Assembly: GCA_004299485.1 (NCBI GenBank)
Contig: SCQP01000002.1
Span: 168,966 to 232,965 of the forward strand
Direction of reading: 5' to 3'
Origin: Acidobacteriota bacterium
GTDB lineage: Bacteria; Acidobacteriota; Terriglobia; Terriglobales; SCQP01
Length of the DNA stretch: 64,000 nt
Numbering within the stretch: the stretch's first letter is position 1; the number at the start of each line of letters is the position of its first letter. A model generated the notes under the pieces. That model was given only the letters and a program-made list of their open reading frames with translations. It was not told where the DNA came from and ran no database searches. Below, one piece after another: positions 30,204 through 40,069 of the stretch. The translations under genes were made by a program, and so were the position numbers.

Positions 30204-31505
30204 TTATTTCGCCGTTGCGCTCTGCCGCGCCGTCTCCGGAATCAAGCGCCCCAGCCGCCGGATCGCCGCCCCGGTTCCGCGCAGCTTTTCTTCCAGTTTT
30301 TCATATCCCCGGTCGAGATGGTAAATGCGATCGATGATCGTCTCTCCCTCGGCGGCCAGCGCCGCCAGCACCAGCGAAGCACTTGCGCGCAAGTCGCTGG
30401 CCAGCACGGCTGCGGCATTCAACTGGGATGGTCCAAGCACCACTGCCCGGTTGCCCTCGATCCGAATGCTCGCCCCCATCCGGTTCAATTCCAGGGCATG
30501 CATGAAGCGATTTTCGAAAATGGTCTCCGTGATGACCGCCGTACCTTCGGCCTGGGTCATCAGGGCCATGAATTGCGCTTGCAGGTCGGTGGCAAATCCT
30601 GGATATTCCGCCGTCGAAATGTCGACCGCGCGCAGCCGCCGACCGTTGGCTGCGACGTGCAGCGTATCCGCAGTTTTGGTGACCACCCCTCCGGCTTCGC
30701 ATAACCGGTCCAGCAGTCCCATCAGGTGCGCGGGCTGGCAATGGGTCAGCGTAATTTCGCCGCCCGTGATCAGGCCCGCCATCAAGTAAGTTCCGGTTTC
30801 GATCCGGTCCGGAATAATGCTGTGAACCGCGCCGCCCAGCTCACTTACGCCACGCACTTGAATCGTTGGCGTGCCCGCCCCTTCGATCCGCGCCCCCATC
30901 TTTTGCAGCAGTGTGGCCAAATCGACGACTTCCGGCTCCAGCGCGCAGTTTCGCAGCACGCTCTCCCCTTTGGCCAGTACCGCAGCCATGAGGATGTCTT
31001 CCGTGCCCGTCACCGTAATGCGATCGAAAGTGTAGCTGGCGCCCCGCAAGCCCTGGGATTCGGCAACGATATAGCCGTGTTCCTGCCGCAGATCTGCTCC
31101 CAGTCGCTCCAAGCCCTTCAGGTGCAGATCAATCGGTCGCGCGCCAATGGCACACCCGCCTGGCAGTGAGACCCGTGCCTGGCCTGTGCGGGCCAGTAGG
31201 GGGCCCAATACCAGTGCCGAGGAGCGCATCGTCTTTACCAGGTCATAATCAGCTTGCGGATGGCTCAGCGAGCGCGCACGCAGTTCGATATGGTGGTGGC
31301 CGCCGCTACCCTCGGTTTCGACACCCATCAGCTCCAGCAGCTTGCGTGTGGTCTGGATATCGCGCACGTCAGGAACATTTTTCAAGTCCACCGCTTCTGG
31401 CGTGAGCAAGCTGGCCGCCATAGCTGGCAGCGCCGCATTTTTTGCGCCGCTGATCCGTATTGTTCCGCGCAGCGGTTGACCGCCCCGGATTACCAACTTA
31501 TCCAT
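30204..31505 (-). CDS. murA: UDP-GlcNAc 1-carboxyvinyltransferase
   Basis: The 433-residue enzyme transfers enolpyruvate from PEP to UDP-GlcNAc, the first committed step of peptidoglycan synthesis. The catalytic Cys is C118 in GGCAIGARPIDLH, so fosfomycin should be able to bind. K22-N23 in ISGAKNAALP and R-x-S-x motifs are typical. It sits 3 bases after nagA and 10 before the vanZ-like gene. Coupling to nagA links amino-sugar recycling with new cell wall synthesis. Confidence 0.96.
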   Translation of the reverse strand: MDKLVIRGGQPLRGTIRISGAKNAALPAMAASLLTPEAVDLKNVPDVRDIQTTRKLLELMGVETEGSGGHHHIELRARSLSHPQADYDLVKTMRSSALVLGPLLARTGQARVSLPGGCAIGARPIDLHLKGLERLGADLRQEHGYIVAESQGLRGASYTFDRITVTGTEDILMAAVLAKGESVLRNCALEPEVVDLATLLQKMGARIEGAGTPTIQVRGVSELGGAVHSIIPDRIETGTYLMAGLITGGEITLTHCQPAHLMGLLDRLCEAGGVVTKTADTLHVAANGRRLRAVDISTAEYPGFATDLQAQFMALMTQAEGTAVITETIFENRFMHALELNRMGASIRIEGNRAVVLGPSQLNAAAVLASDLRASASLVLAALAAEGETIIDRIYHLDRGYEKLEEKLRGTGAAIRRLGRLIPETARQSATAK

Positions 31506-31508
31506 GAA

Positions 31509-32630
31509 TTACGTCACGAGCTTTCCGGCCACGTAGGCCGCAACTATTTCTCCCTGCGGCGAAAAAACAGCCACATCGGCATCGCAGCCAGGTATTAGCC
31601 GCCCCTTGCGGGTCCACCCAACCAGCGTAGCCGGATTTTGGGTGGCTGTGCGTGCCGCGTCTGCCCATCCGCAACCCGTCCAGGTCCGAATATTTCTGAC
31701 CGCCGCATCCAGTAATAGCACGCTGCCTGCCAAAGTCTGGCCGCTGCAGCACCGGTTGCCGCTGACGCGGACGGCCACATCGCCCAGTCGATACTCACCG
31801 TCGCCCATCCCGGCTGCGCTGATGCCATCGCTGACGAGAACGGCCCGTCCCGGAGCTTTCGCCCGCAAAAACAGCCGCACCAGCGCCGGATCGACATGCA
31901 CGCCGTCGGCGATAATCTCCGCGCTCAGCTCCGGTTCGGCCAAGGCCGTGCCCAGCAGTCCCAGCTCGCGCTGATGCAAGGGTCGCATTGCATTAAAAGT
32001 GTGGGTTACGTGGCACGCGCCTGCCTTGATTGCGGCTCTGACTTGCGCCATGGTGGCGTCGCTATGGCCCATACTCACCCGGATGCCCAGTTTCACGGCT
32101 TCCGCAATGAACTCGATTGCCCCGTCAAGCTCCGGTGCCACCGTGATCATGCGGATGTGCTGTTGCGATCGCTCCCAAAGCTCGTGCAGTCGTGCCACCC
32201 TTGGCAGCAGCAAGTCCGCTTCCGGATGGACACCACGCCGCACTGGACTGAGGAAGGGGCCCTCCAGATGAATTTCCGCACCTGCTCGCCCCAGCCGCTC
32301 GACCGCTTCCAGTAGCTTCTCCCACGGTGCACTTACCGTCGTGGCCAGGAAGCTCGTCACCCCGTGCCGCGCGAGATGTTGCCGCAAATGCGCCAGGCCG
32401 GCTCCGTCGACCGTCATCGTGTCCACGCCCGCGCCGCCGTGAACATGGACGTCGATCATCCCCGGCGCCAGCACGGCATCGCCGTAATCATCGCTCTGCG
32501 TTCCTGGCGGTACCGCAACCTCTGCCCTCCGGCCGGACGCTGCGATCCTACCATCCCCCAGCACCAAAGCTGAGTCTTCCACCGTCTCCGTTGGCGTCAC
32601 CAATAGCCGGGCGTACAGGACACGTATCAT
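31509..32630 (-). CDS. nagA: N-acetylglucosamine-6-phosphate deacetylase
   Basis: The 373-residue amidohydrolase turns GlcNAc-6-P into glucosamine-6-P. It shows the metal motif APGMIDVHVHGG, the ligand Glu in EIHLEGPFLSP, His in SMGHSDAT and HVTHTFNAM, and the catalytic Asp in VSDGISAAG. It lies 6 bases after murQ, whose product is GlcNAc-6-P, and 3 bases before murA. No nagB or transporter is present in the window. Confidence 0.95.
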   Translation of the reverse strand: MIRVLYARLLVTPTETVEDSALVLGDGRIAASGRRAEVAVPPGTQSDDYGDAVLAPGMIDVHVHGGAGVDTMTVDGAGLAHLRQHLARHGVTSFLATTVSAPWEKLLEAVERLGRAGAEIHLEGPFLSPVRRGVHPEADLLLPRVARLHELWERSQQHIRMITVAPELDGAIEFIAEAVKLGIRVSMGHSDATMAQVRAAIKAGACHVTHTFNAMRPLHQRELGLLGTALAEPELSAEIIADGVHVDPALVRLFLRAKAPGRAVLVSDGISAAGMGDGEYRLGDVAVRVSGNRCCSGQTLAGSVLLLDAAVRNIRTWTGCGWADAARTATQNPATLVGWTRKGRLIPGCDADVAVFSPQGEIVAAYVAGKLVT

Positions 32631-32636
32631 CTTGCG

Positions 32637-33455
32637 CTAGTGCAACCGCATGTCGCTCGTGATTCGTCGGATGCGCCGCGCGCGCTCCCGGAGTTTGCTG
32701 TTGGTTGGCTGCAGATGCGTCATCAGGTTGCCCTGTACCCGCCCCATGCGCACCATCAGCGCTGTCGAGATGAGGTTGAGGATCATCTTCTGCGCACTGC
32801 CGGCTTTCATCCGCGTCGAGCCAGCGATCGCCTCGGCTCCCGTAACCGCCTCAATGGCGACGTCCGCTTCGCCCGCCAGCCGCGAATTCTTTACGTTCGT
32901 GACGGCAATAGTCAAGCAGCCGTGCTGCCGCGCATACGCCAGAGCTTCCACTGTATACGGCGTGCGCCCGCTGGCTGCGATACCCACCACCGAATCCAGC
33001 GGCGTGAGCCGTAATTTGTGCAGATCCTGTCTCGCGCCTTGCGGCCGGTCTTCCGCACCTTCAATCGAGCGTGTCAGCGCCAGCCGGCCGCCTGCGATCA
33101 CACCCAGCACGCGCCCGGAGGTCACGCCGAACGTCGGCGGGCATTCGGCGGCATCTAGCACTCCCAGCCGGCCGCTGGTCCCGGCTCCAACGTAAATGAG
33201 TCTTCCACCGGCGAGGAACCTTGTCGTAATGCGCTGTACGGCGGCGGCGATGACGCCCGCGCAGCGCCGCACCGCCGGAATTACGGCCGCATCCTCCCGC
33301 TGCAGCACGCGCACCATCGCCGGCAGCGGCAGCCGGTCCAGATTCGCCGTGCGCGGGTTGACCGCCTCCGTGGGTAGTTGCTCGAGTTTGCTTCCGGCTC
33401 CCTTCAGGTTTGACAGCCTCTGGCCCTTCAGTCTATAACAACCTGTGTTCCCCAC
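32637..33455 (-). CDS. murQ: N-acetylmuramic acid 6-phosphate etherase, C-terminally short
   Basis: MurQ cleaves the lactyl ether of MurNAc-6-P to give GlcNAc-6-P. The SIS domain shows YVGAGTSGRLGVLDAAECPPTFGV with the catalytic Glu, and GIAASGRTPY. The protein ends right after TNSKLRERARRIRRITSDM. It therefore lacks the C-terminal helical, UBA-like segment of about 45 residues that usual MurQ proteins of about 300 residues have. I chose GTG 33455 as start; a CTG at 33416 and an ATG at 33566 are possible, the last overlapping the divergent gene strongly. It heads the minus-strand run. Confidence 0.88.
   Translation of the reverse strand: MGNTGCYRLKGQRLSNLKGAGSKLEQLPTEAVNPRTANLDRLPLPAMVRVLQREDAAVIPAVRRCAGVIAAAVQRITTRFLAGGRLIYVGAGTSGRLGVLDAAECPPTFGVTSGRVLGVIAGGRLALTRSIEGAEDRPQGARQDLHKLRLTPLDSVVGIAASGRTPYTVEALAYARQHGCLTIAVTNVKNSRLAGEADVAIEAVTGAEAIAGSTRMKAGSAQKMILNLISTALMVRMGRVQGNLMTHLQPTNSKLRERARRIRRITSDMRLH
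33410..33439 (+). promoter_or_regulatory. sigma70 promoter of the AmiE-NamZ gene
   Basis: TTGACA (33410-33415) and TATAAC (33434-33439) are separated by 18 bases, the best promoter match in the window. Transcription should begin near 33446, at the GTG start 33445, so translation is probably leaderless. The element lies within the 5' region of the divergent murQ gene. Confidence 0.7.
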
Positions 33456-35853
33456 GCGCTTTCGCCCCCTCGCTCGACTGCTCCTCACCCTGGCTGCTTG
33501 CGGCCTGTTCCTGGCCGCGGCGGAGCCCGCTCCCAAGCCCTCGTGGCCGGAAGTCGGCAAGATCATTCAACGCTCCATCGCGGCAGGAGAAATTCCCGGA
33601 GCCGTGGTGCTCATCGGCCACGACGGCCACGTCGTCTATCGCAAAGCTTTTGGCTTGCGCTCGTTCCGTCCGCACCAGAAGATGACCACTGACACCGTCT
33701 TCGACATTGCCTCGCTCACCAAAGTCGTCGCCACCGCACCCGCCATCATGCAATTGCTCGAGCAGGGCCGTTTCCGCCTGAACGACGCCGTCGCCAAGTA
33801 CATGCCCGGCTTCGGCCAGAACGGCAAAGATCAAATCACCATCCGTCAATTGCTAACTCATTTTTCCGGCTTGCCGCCCGACTTGTCGCTCACGCCGCGA
33901 TGGTCGGGCTACGATACCGGCATCCGCAAAGCCTTTGCCATCCAGCCGGCCTTCCCTCCGGGTTCGCATTTCGAATACAGCGATATCAACTTTATTGTCC
34001 TGGCCGAGCTCGTCCATCGCCTCACGGGGGAGCGCATCGACCAGTACGCCTTGCAGCATATCTGGACGCCGCTCGACATGAAGCACACCCGCTATCTGCC
34101 GCCGTCGGATTGGCTTTCGAAAATCGCTCCTACCGGTGTCGATGGCCGCGGCCGTTCCATTCACGGCGTTGTCAATGATCCGACGGCTGAGGATATGGGG
34201 GGCGTTGCCGGCAATGCCGGCGTCTTCAGCACAGCCGACGATCTGGCGAAATACGCGCAGATGATGCTCAACAATGGTCGCGGAGGCGACGGCCAGCGCG
34301 TCCTCTCGCCGCTCGCGGTGCGCAAAATGACCACCCCGCAGTCGCCGCCCAACGTTCCCGAAGTGCGCGGTTTGGGCTGGGACATTGACACGCCCTTTTC
34401 CAGCAACCGTGGCGCCTTTCTCCCCGTCGGCTCCTACGGTCACACCGGCTTTACCGGCACCTCGCTCTGGATTGACCCGACCTCCGATACCTACATCATT
34501 ATCCTGGCCAACGATACCTACCCCCAACAACGTTCCCACCTCAAACGCATCCTCGCCATGCGCTCCGATGTGGCCACTGTCACCGCCAACATCCTGGCGC
34601 TCAACGATGGTTCGACTTGGACGAAAGTTGAGGAAGGCTTGGAGCGCATCACCGGCTACAACAACACCGTGGCGGCTGGCCGCCGCGTCATCTATCGCAA
34701 CGGTGAAGTTCTCACCGGTCTCGACGTTGCCAAGGCGCGCGATTTCCGTCTACTGCGCGGCAAGCGGGTGGGTCTGGTCACAAACCAGACGGGTCTGGAC
34801 CGTGGCGGCCATCGCAACATCGACGACATGCTTGCCGCCGGCATTCACGTCGCCGCTGCCTTTGCTCCCGAGCAAGGTTGGTCCGGCACGCTGAATGGTC
34901 CTTTCGGTGACACGCGCGATGTGGCCACCGGCGTGCCCGTTTATAGCACCTACAATTCCAGTAATCCTATCCATCTATTGCCCGAAGCCGGCATGCGGAA
35001 TGTCGATGTCCTCGTATACGATGTCCAGGATGTGGGCGTGCGCTTTTATACCTTCGAGACCACGCTCGCCTATACCCTCCAGACCGCGGCTGACCGCCAC
35101 ATCCCGGTGATCGTCTACGATCGCCCCAACCCGATCGATGGAATTCATGTTCAGGGTCCACCGCTGGCCCCAAAGGAAAAAAGCTTCGTCGGTTATTTCC
35201 CGGGCATGCCCATTCGCAACGGCATGACCATCGGCGAGCTGGCGCGGCTGTTCAACCGCTCCATTGGAGCCAATCTCAACGTCGTCCGCGTGCAGGGCTG
35301 GTCACGCGGCGATTTTTATGATGAGACCGGTCTGACCTGGACGAATCCTTCGCCCAACATGCGCAACCTCACCGAGGCCGTGCTCTATCCCGGCGTCGGT
35401 ATGATCGAATACACCAACATTAGCGTCGGCCGCGGCACCGATACGCCATTTGAAGTCATGGGTGCGCCCTGGGTCAACGCGCCGCAGCTTGCCGCCTATC
35501 TCAATGCGCGCCGCTTGCCCGGCATCCGCTTTGTGCCCATTTCGTTCAGGCCCACGGCCAACCCGTATGCCCATCAGCTCTGCCACGGCGTTTACATGAT
35601 CGTGGCCAACCGCGAACAGTTGGATTCGCCCGAACTGGGCATTGAACTCGCCAGTGCGCTCCATCATCTCTACTTGCAGCAGTGGGATAGCGCGCGCATG
35701 CACCTTCTCGCCGGCTCCCAGGCGATAGTGGACGAAATCAAGAGCGGCGAAGACCCGCGTCGCATCGCTGAAAGTTGGCAACCCGCCATTAAGGCATTCG
35801 AGGTGCTGCGCCAGTCCGCCCTCCTATACGCAGGCCCTACAATCCCCGAATAG
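33445..35853 (+). CDS. serine hydrolase (AmiE-like)-NamZ exo-muramidase fusion
   Basis: The 802-residue secreted protein starts with a signal peptide (GTG 33445). Residues about 35-400 are a class-C beta-lactamase-like hydrolase with S90-x-x-K93, Y178-S-D/N and HTG near 333. Residues about 420-800 are a DUF1343/NamZ domain (VGLVTNQTG, FAPEQGWSG, YDVQDVGVRFYTF). In Bacillus subtilis the separate neighbours YbbE (AmiE, muramyl-L-Ala amidase) and YbbC (NamZ, exo-beta-N-acetylmuramidase) work in muropeptide rescue next to murQ. Fusion here plus divergent murQ-nagA-murA supports the same job. Amidase activity is inference. Confidence 0.88.
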   Translation: MFPTRFRPLARLLLTLAACGLFLAAAEPAPKPSWPEVGKIIQRSIAAGEIPGAVVLIGHDGHVVYRKAFGLRSFRPHQKMTTDTVFDIASLTKVVATAPAIMQLLEQGRFRLNDAVAKYMPGFGQNGKDQITIRQLLTHFSGLPPDLSLTPRWSGYDTGIRKAFAIQPAFPPGSHFEYSDINFIVLAELVHRLTGERIDQYALQHIWTPLDMKHTRYLPPSDWLSKIAPTGVDGRGRSIHGVVNDPTAEDMGGVAGNAGVFSTADDLAKYAQMMLNNGRGGDGQRVLSPLAVRKMTTPQSPPNVPEVRGLGWDIDTPFSSNRGAFLPVGSYGHTGFTGTSLWIDPTSDTYIIILANDTYPQQRSHLKRILAMRSDVATVTANILALNDGSTWTKVEEGLERITGYNNTVAAGRRVIYRNGEVLTGLDVAKARDFRLLRGKRVGLVTNQTGLDRGGHRNIDDMLAAGIHVAAAFAPEQGWSGTLNGPFGDTRDVATGVPVYSTYNSSNPIHLLPEAGMRNVDVLVYDVQDVGVRFYTFETTLAYTLQTAADRHIPVIVYDRPNPIDGIHVQGPPLAPKEKSFVGYFPGMPIRNGMTIGELARLFNRSIGANLNVVRVQGWSRGDFYDETGLTWTNPSPNMRNLTEAVLYPGVGMIEYTNISVGRGTDTPFEVMGAPWVNAPQLAAYLNARRLPGIRFVPISFRPTANPYAHQLCHGVYMIVANREQLDSPELGIELASALHHLYLQQWDSARMHLLAGSQAIVDEIKSGEDPRRIAESWQPAIKAFEVLRQSALLYAGPTIPE

Positions 35854-35976
35854 ATCGCCAAACGGATCTAATCACCCGGGGCGCGCTACTCCGCTCGAGC
35901 CGGGCGGGTACTCGCGTGTGCTGTTTGTGCCTGGCCTGCGCTTTTTCTATCACCGCCGGACTGGCATACTCGGCGC

Positions 35977-36414
35977 ATGCGCGCTTTCGTTCACGACCAT
36001 TCGCTGAGCCTTACCGCCAGTCTGGTGCTGCTCACCTGGCTGATCCTTTATTCCTTTTGGAATCCCAACACGCATTGGGGCAATTTCTTTGGCAATGCGA
36101 TTGCCGACTGGTCCGGCGTGGTGGTCATGATGCTGGCTTCGGGCTACCTGTACGAGCGCGGTTCCTCGGAAAGCGAGCAACCTCCGCCCGATGATCCTGC
36201 CCACCGCTTTCTCGATCGCATTCGAGATCATTCCCTGACGCTTTTTCTGATCGCCACGCTCATCGCCTGGATCGTGCTTTACATCCATTCCGGCGTCAAT
36301 TCCAAGTGGGGCCAGGTGGTGGGCAACGTGGTGAGCGAGTGGGTGCAGTCTATTGGTATGGTGCTGATGACCAAAAAGCTGATTGAACGCCATCGTGCCC
36401 GCAAACAATCTTGA
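35977..36414 (+). CDS. membrane protein with internal duplication, DUF6766-like
   Basis: The 145-residue protein consists of two similar halves. Each begins HDHSL/RDHSL and continues with a hydrophobic helix (SLVLLTWLILY, LIATLIAWIVLY). Each then has N-x-x-WG-x-x-x-GN, a Trp, a second helix and an ending in L-x-ER. That gives four membrane segments. The pattern recalls small DUF6766-type proteins, but the assignment is tentative and the function unknown. A CATACT box lies 6 bases before the ATG. It precedes the suf operon on the same strand. Confidence 0.65.
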   Translation: MRAFVHDHSLSLTASLVLLTWLILYSFWNPNTHWGNFFGNAIADWSGVVVMMLASGYLYERGSSESEQPPPDDPAHRFLDRIRDHSLTLFLIATLIAWIVLYIHSGVNSKWGQVVGNVVSEWVQSIGMVLMTKKLIERHRARKQS

Positions 36415-36469
36415 CTAATTGGTACAGATTCGCCATTCTGGGGGAGACCTGTCGTTCGGGGGGAATCAA

Positions 36470-37913
<1,444 letters not shown>

Positions 37914-37921
<8 letters not shown>

Positions 37922-38729
37922 AGCTATGCTTGAAATCAAGAATCTGCACGCCGAAGTGAACGGCCGCGAAATTCTGCGCGGTCTCGATCTCACCGTTAAA
38001 ACCGGCGAAGTACACGCCATTATGGGCCCCAATGGCAGCGGCAAAAGCACGCTGGCGCAGGTGCTCGCCGGCCGTGACACCTACGTCGTGACCTCGGGTT
38101 CGGTCACCTACAACGGTGTCGATCTGCTGGCGCTGTCGCCCGAGGATCGTGCCCGCTCGGGCGTGTTCCTCGCCTTCCAGTATCCGGTCGAGATCCCCGG
38201 CGTCAGTAACAACTACTTTCTGCGCGCGGCGCTCAACTCGGTGCGCAAATTCCAGGGCAAGCCGGAGTTCGACGCCATCGACTTCCTCAAGCACACCAAG
38301 CAGAAGATGAAGCTGCTGCGCATGGACGAAAGCCTGATGAGCCGCGCGGTGAACGAAGGGTTTTCCGGCGGTGAAAAAAAGCGCAACGAGATTTTCCAGA
38401 TGGCCGTGCTCGAGCCCAAACTGGCGATTCTGGATGAGACCGACTCCGGCCTCGATATCGATGCCCTCAAGCTGGTGGCCGAAGGCGTGAATGTGCTGCG
38501 CTCGCCCGAGCGCGCCATCGTTCTCGTCACTCATTACCAGCGGTTGCTGAACTACATCGTGCCCGATCAGGTGCATGTGCTTTCCGCCGGCAAAATCGTC
38601 AAGACCGGCGGCAAGGAGCTGGCGCTGGAGCTGGAAGAAAAGGGTTATCAGTGGCTGGGAGCCGCGGCAGATGAACCGGATTTGGTCGAGACCGCATCTT
38701 CGGCGCACGGTCTGCGGGGAGGGCATTAG
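37914..38729 (+). CDS. sufC: Fe-S assembly ATPase
   Basis: The ABC-type ATPase of the SufBCD complex has Walker [14 protein letters not shown], the signature [11 protein letters not shown] and Walker [15 protein letters not shown], and its length of about 270 is normal. TTG 37914 has GGAGGG 5 bases upstream and overlaps the sufB end. ATG 37926 is the other choice, with poorer spacing. It is cytoplasmic. Confidence 0.96.
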
Positions 38730-38732
38730 CCC

Positions 38733-40067
38733 ATGCCTTTGTTTGGTTTGCAGGATGCCACCTCGGGCGTACTGGCCAACTACGAAGCCCGCTTCACCGG
38801 CCAGGATCCGCGCCCGGCATGGCTGCATGAGTTGCGGCAGCAAGCTTTCGCGCGCTTCTGCGAAATGGGCTTTCCCCATCACAAGATGGAAGGCTGGCGC
38901 CAAACCAACACCGCGCCCATCGCGCTCAGCTCCTTCGAGTCGCAGCCGCCGCTGCCGCCCACGCAGCTCGTTCCGCGCGTCCGCGGCCTCGATCTGCCTG
39001 GCGTCGATTGGGGTGCGAACGCGCTTCGTCTGGTGTTCGTGAACGGTGTCTTCGCGCCCGGATTGTCTTCCACCAGGCTGCCCGCCGGCTGCCGCATGGG
39101 TTCTCTGGGCGAGCGCTTCGCCTCGGATGGTCTCGACCTGCGTCCGTACCTCGATTATGAGGACGAGCACGGCCAGGCCTTTGTCGCGCTGAACACGAGC
39201 TTTCTTGCCGATGGCGCTTGGATTGAGATCGCGCCCAAAGCGGTCGTCGAACAGCCGATTTCGATCCTCTACTTCACCACCGGATCGCAGGAGCGCAAAG
39301 GCATCGCCCATCCCCGGACCGTGGTTCTGGCCGGACGCGAGAGCCAGTGCAGCGTGATTGAAACCTGTGCCGGCGCCGACGGTGATGTCTACTTCACCAA
39401 CGCCGTGACCGCGTTCGAGATCGCCGCCAACGCCCAGGTCGAATACACCCGCATGGAGCAGGAAAGCCGCTCGGCGTTTCACATCTCTAAGCTCCGTTCG
39501 CGCCAGGGGCGTGACAGCCGCTTCACCGCGCATTCGATTGCGCTCGGCGGCTCTCTCGTGCGCAACAACGTCCACTGCATTCTCGATGGCGAAGGTGCCG
39601 AATGCATGCTCAACGGATTGTTCGCCATCGACGGCAAGCAGCATGTGGACAACTCGACCGTGCTCGACCACGCCAAACCGCTGGGCACTAGCCGCGAGTA
39701 CTACAAGGGCGTGCTCGACAACCAGGCCGCAGGTATTTTCAATGGCCGCATCATTGTCCGTCCCGACGCGCAGCATACCGATGCCATCCAGAGCAGCAAG
39801 AACTTGCTGTTGTCCGAGGGTGCCGCCACCATCAACGCGCAGCCACAACTGGAAATCTACGCCGATGACGTCCGTTGCACTCATGGCGCCACCGTCGGCC
39901 AGCTCGACGCTCAGGCCCTGTTTTATCTGCGCTCGCGCGGCATGGGTCTTGAGGAAAGCCGCAAGCTGCTGATCTACGCTTTTGCAGCCGACGTACTCAG
40001 CCGCATCCACGCACCCGGACTGAAGGAAACCCTCGAGGCGTTGCTCTGGAAGAAGTGGGCGGAGTAG
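38733..40067 (+). CDS. sufD: Fe-S cluster assembly protein
   Basis: The 444-residue protein is the SufB paralogue that completes SufBCD. It has the SufBD core with IAHPRTVVLAGRESQCSVIE, LNGLFAIDGKQHVDN, and the C-terminal THGATVGQLDAQALFYLRSRG. It starts 3 bases after sufC and stops just before sufS. Confidence 0.95.
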   Translation: MPLFGLQDATSGVLANYEARFTGQDPRPAWLHELRQQAFARFCEMGFPHHKMEGWRQTNTAPIALSSFESQPPLPPTQLVPRVRGLDLPGVDWGANALRLVFVNGVFAPGLSSTRLPAGCRMGSLGERFASDGLDLRPYLDYEDEHGQAFVALNTSFLADGAWIEIAPKAVVEQPISILYFTTGSQERKGIAHPRTVVLAGRESQCSVIETCAGADGDVYFTNAVTAFEIAANAQVEYTRMEQESRSAFHISKLRSRQGRDSRFTAHSIALGGSLVRNNVHCILDGEGAECMLNGLFAIDGKQHVDNSTVLDHAKPLGTSREYYKGVLDNQAAGIFNGRIIVRPDAQHTDAIQSSKNLLLSEGAATINAQPQLEIYADDVRCTHGATVGQLDAQALFYLRSRGMGLEESRKLLIYAFAADVLSRIHAPGLKETLEALLWKKWAE

Positions 40068-40069
40068 CT

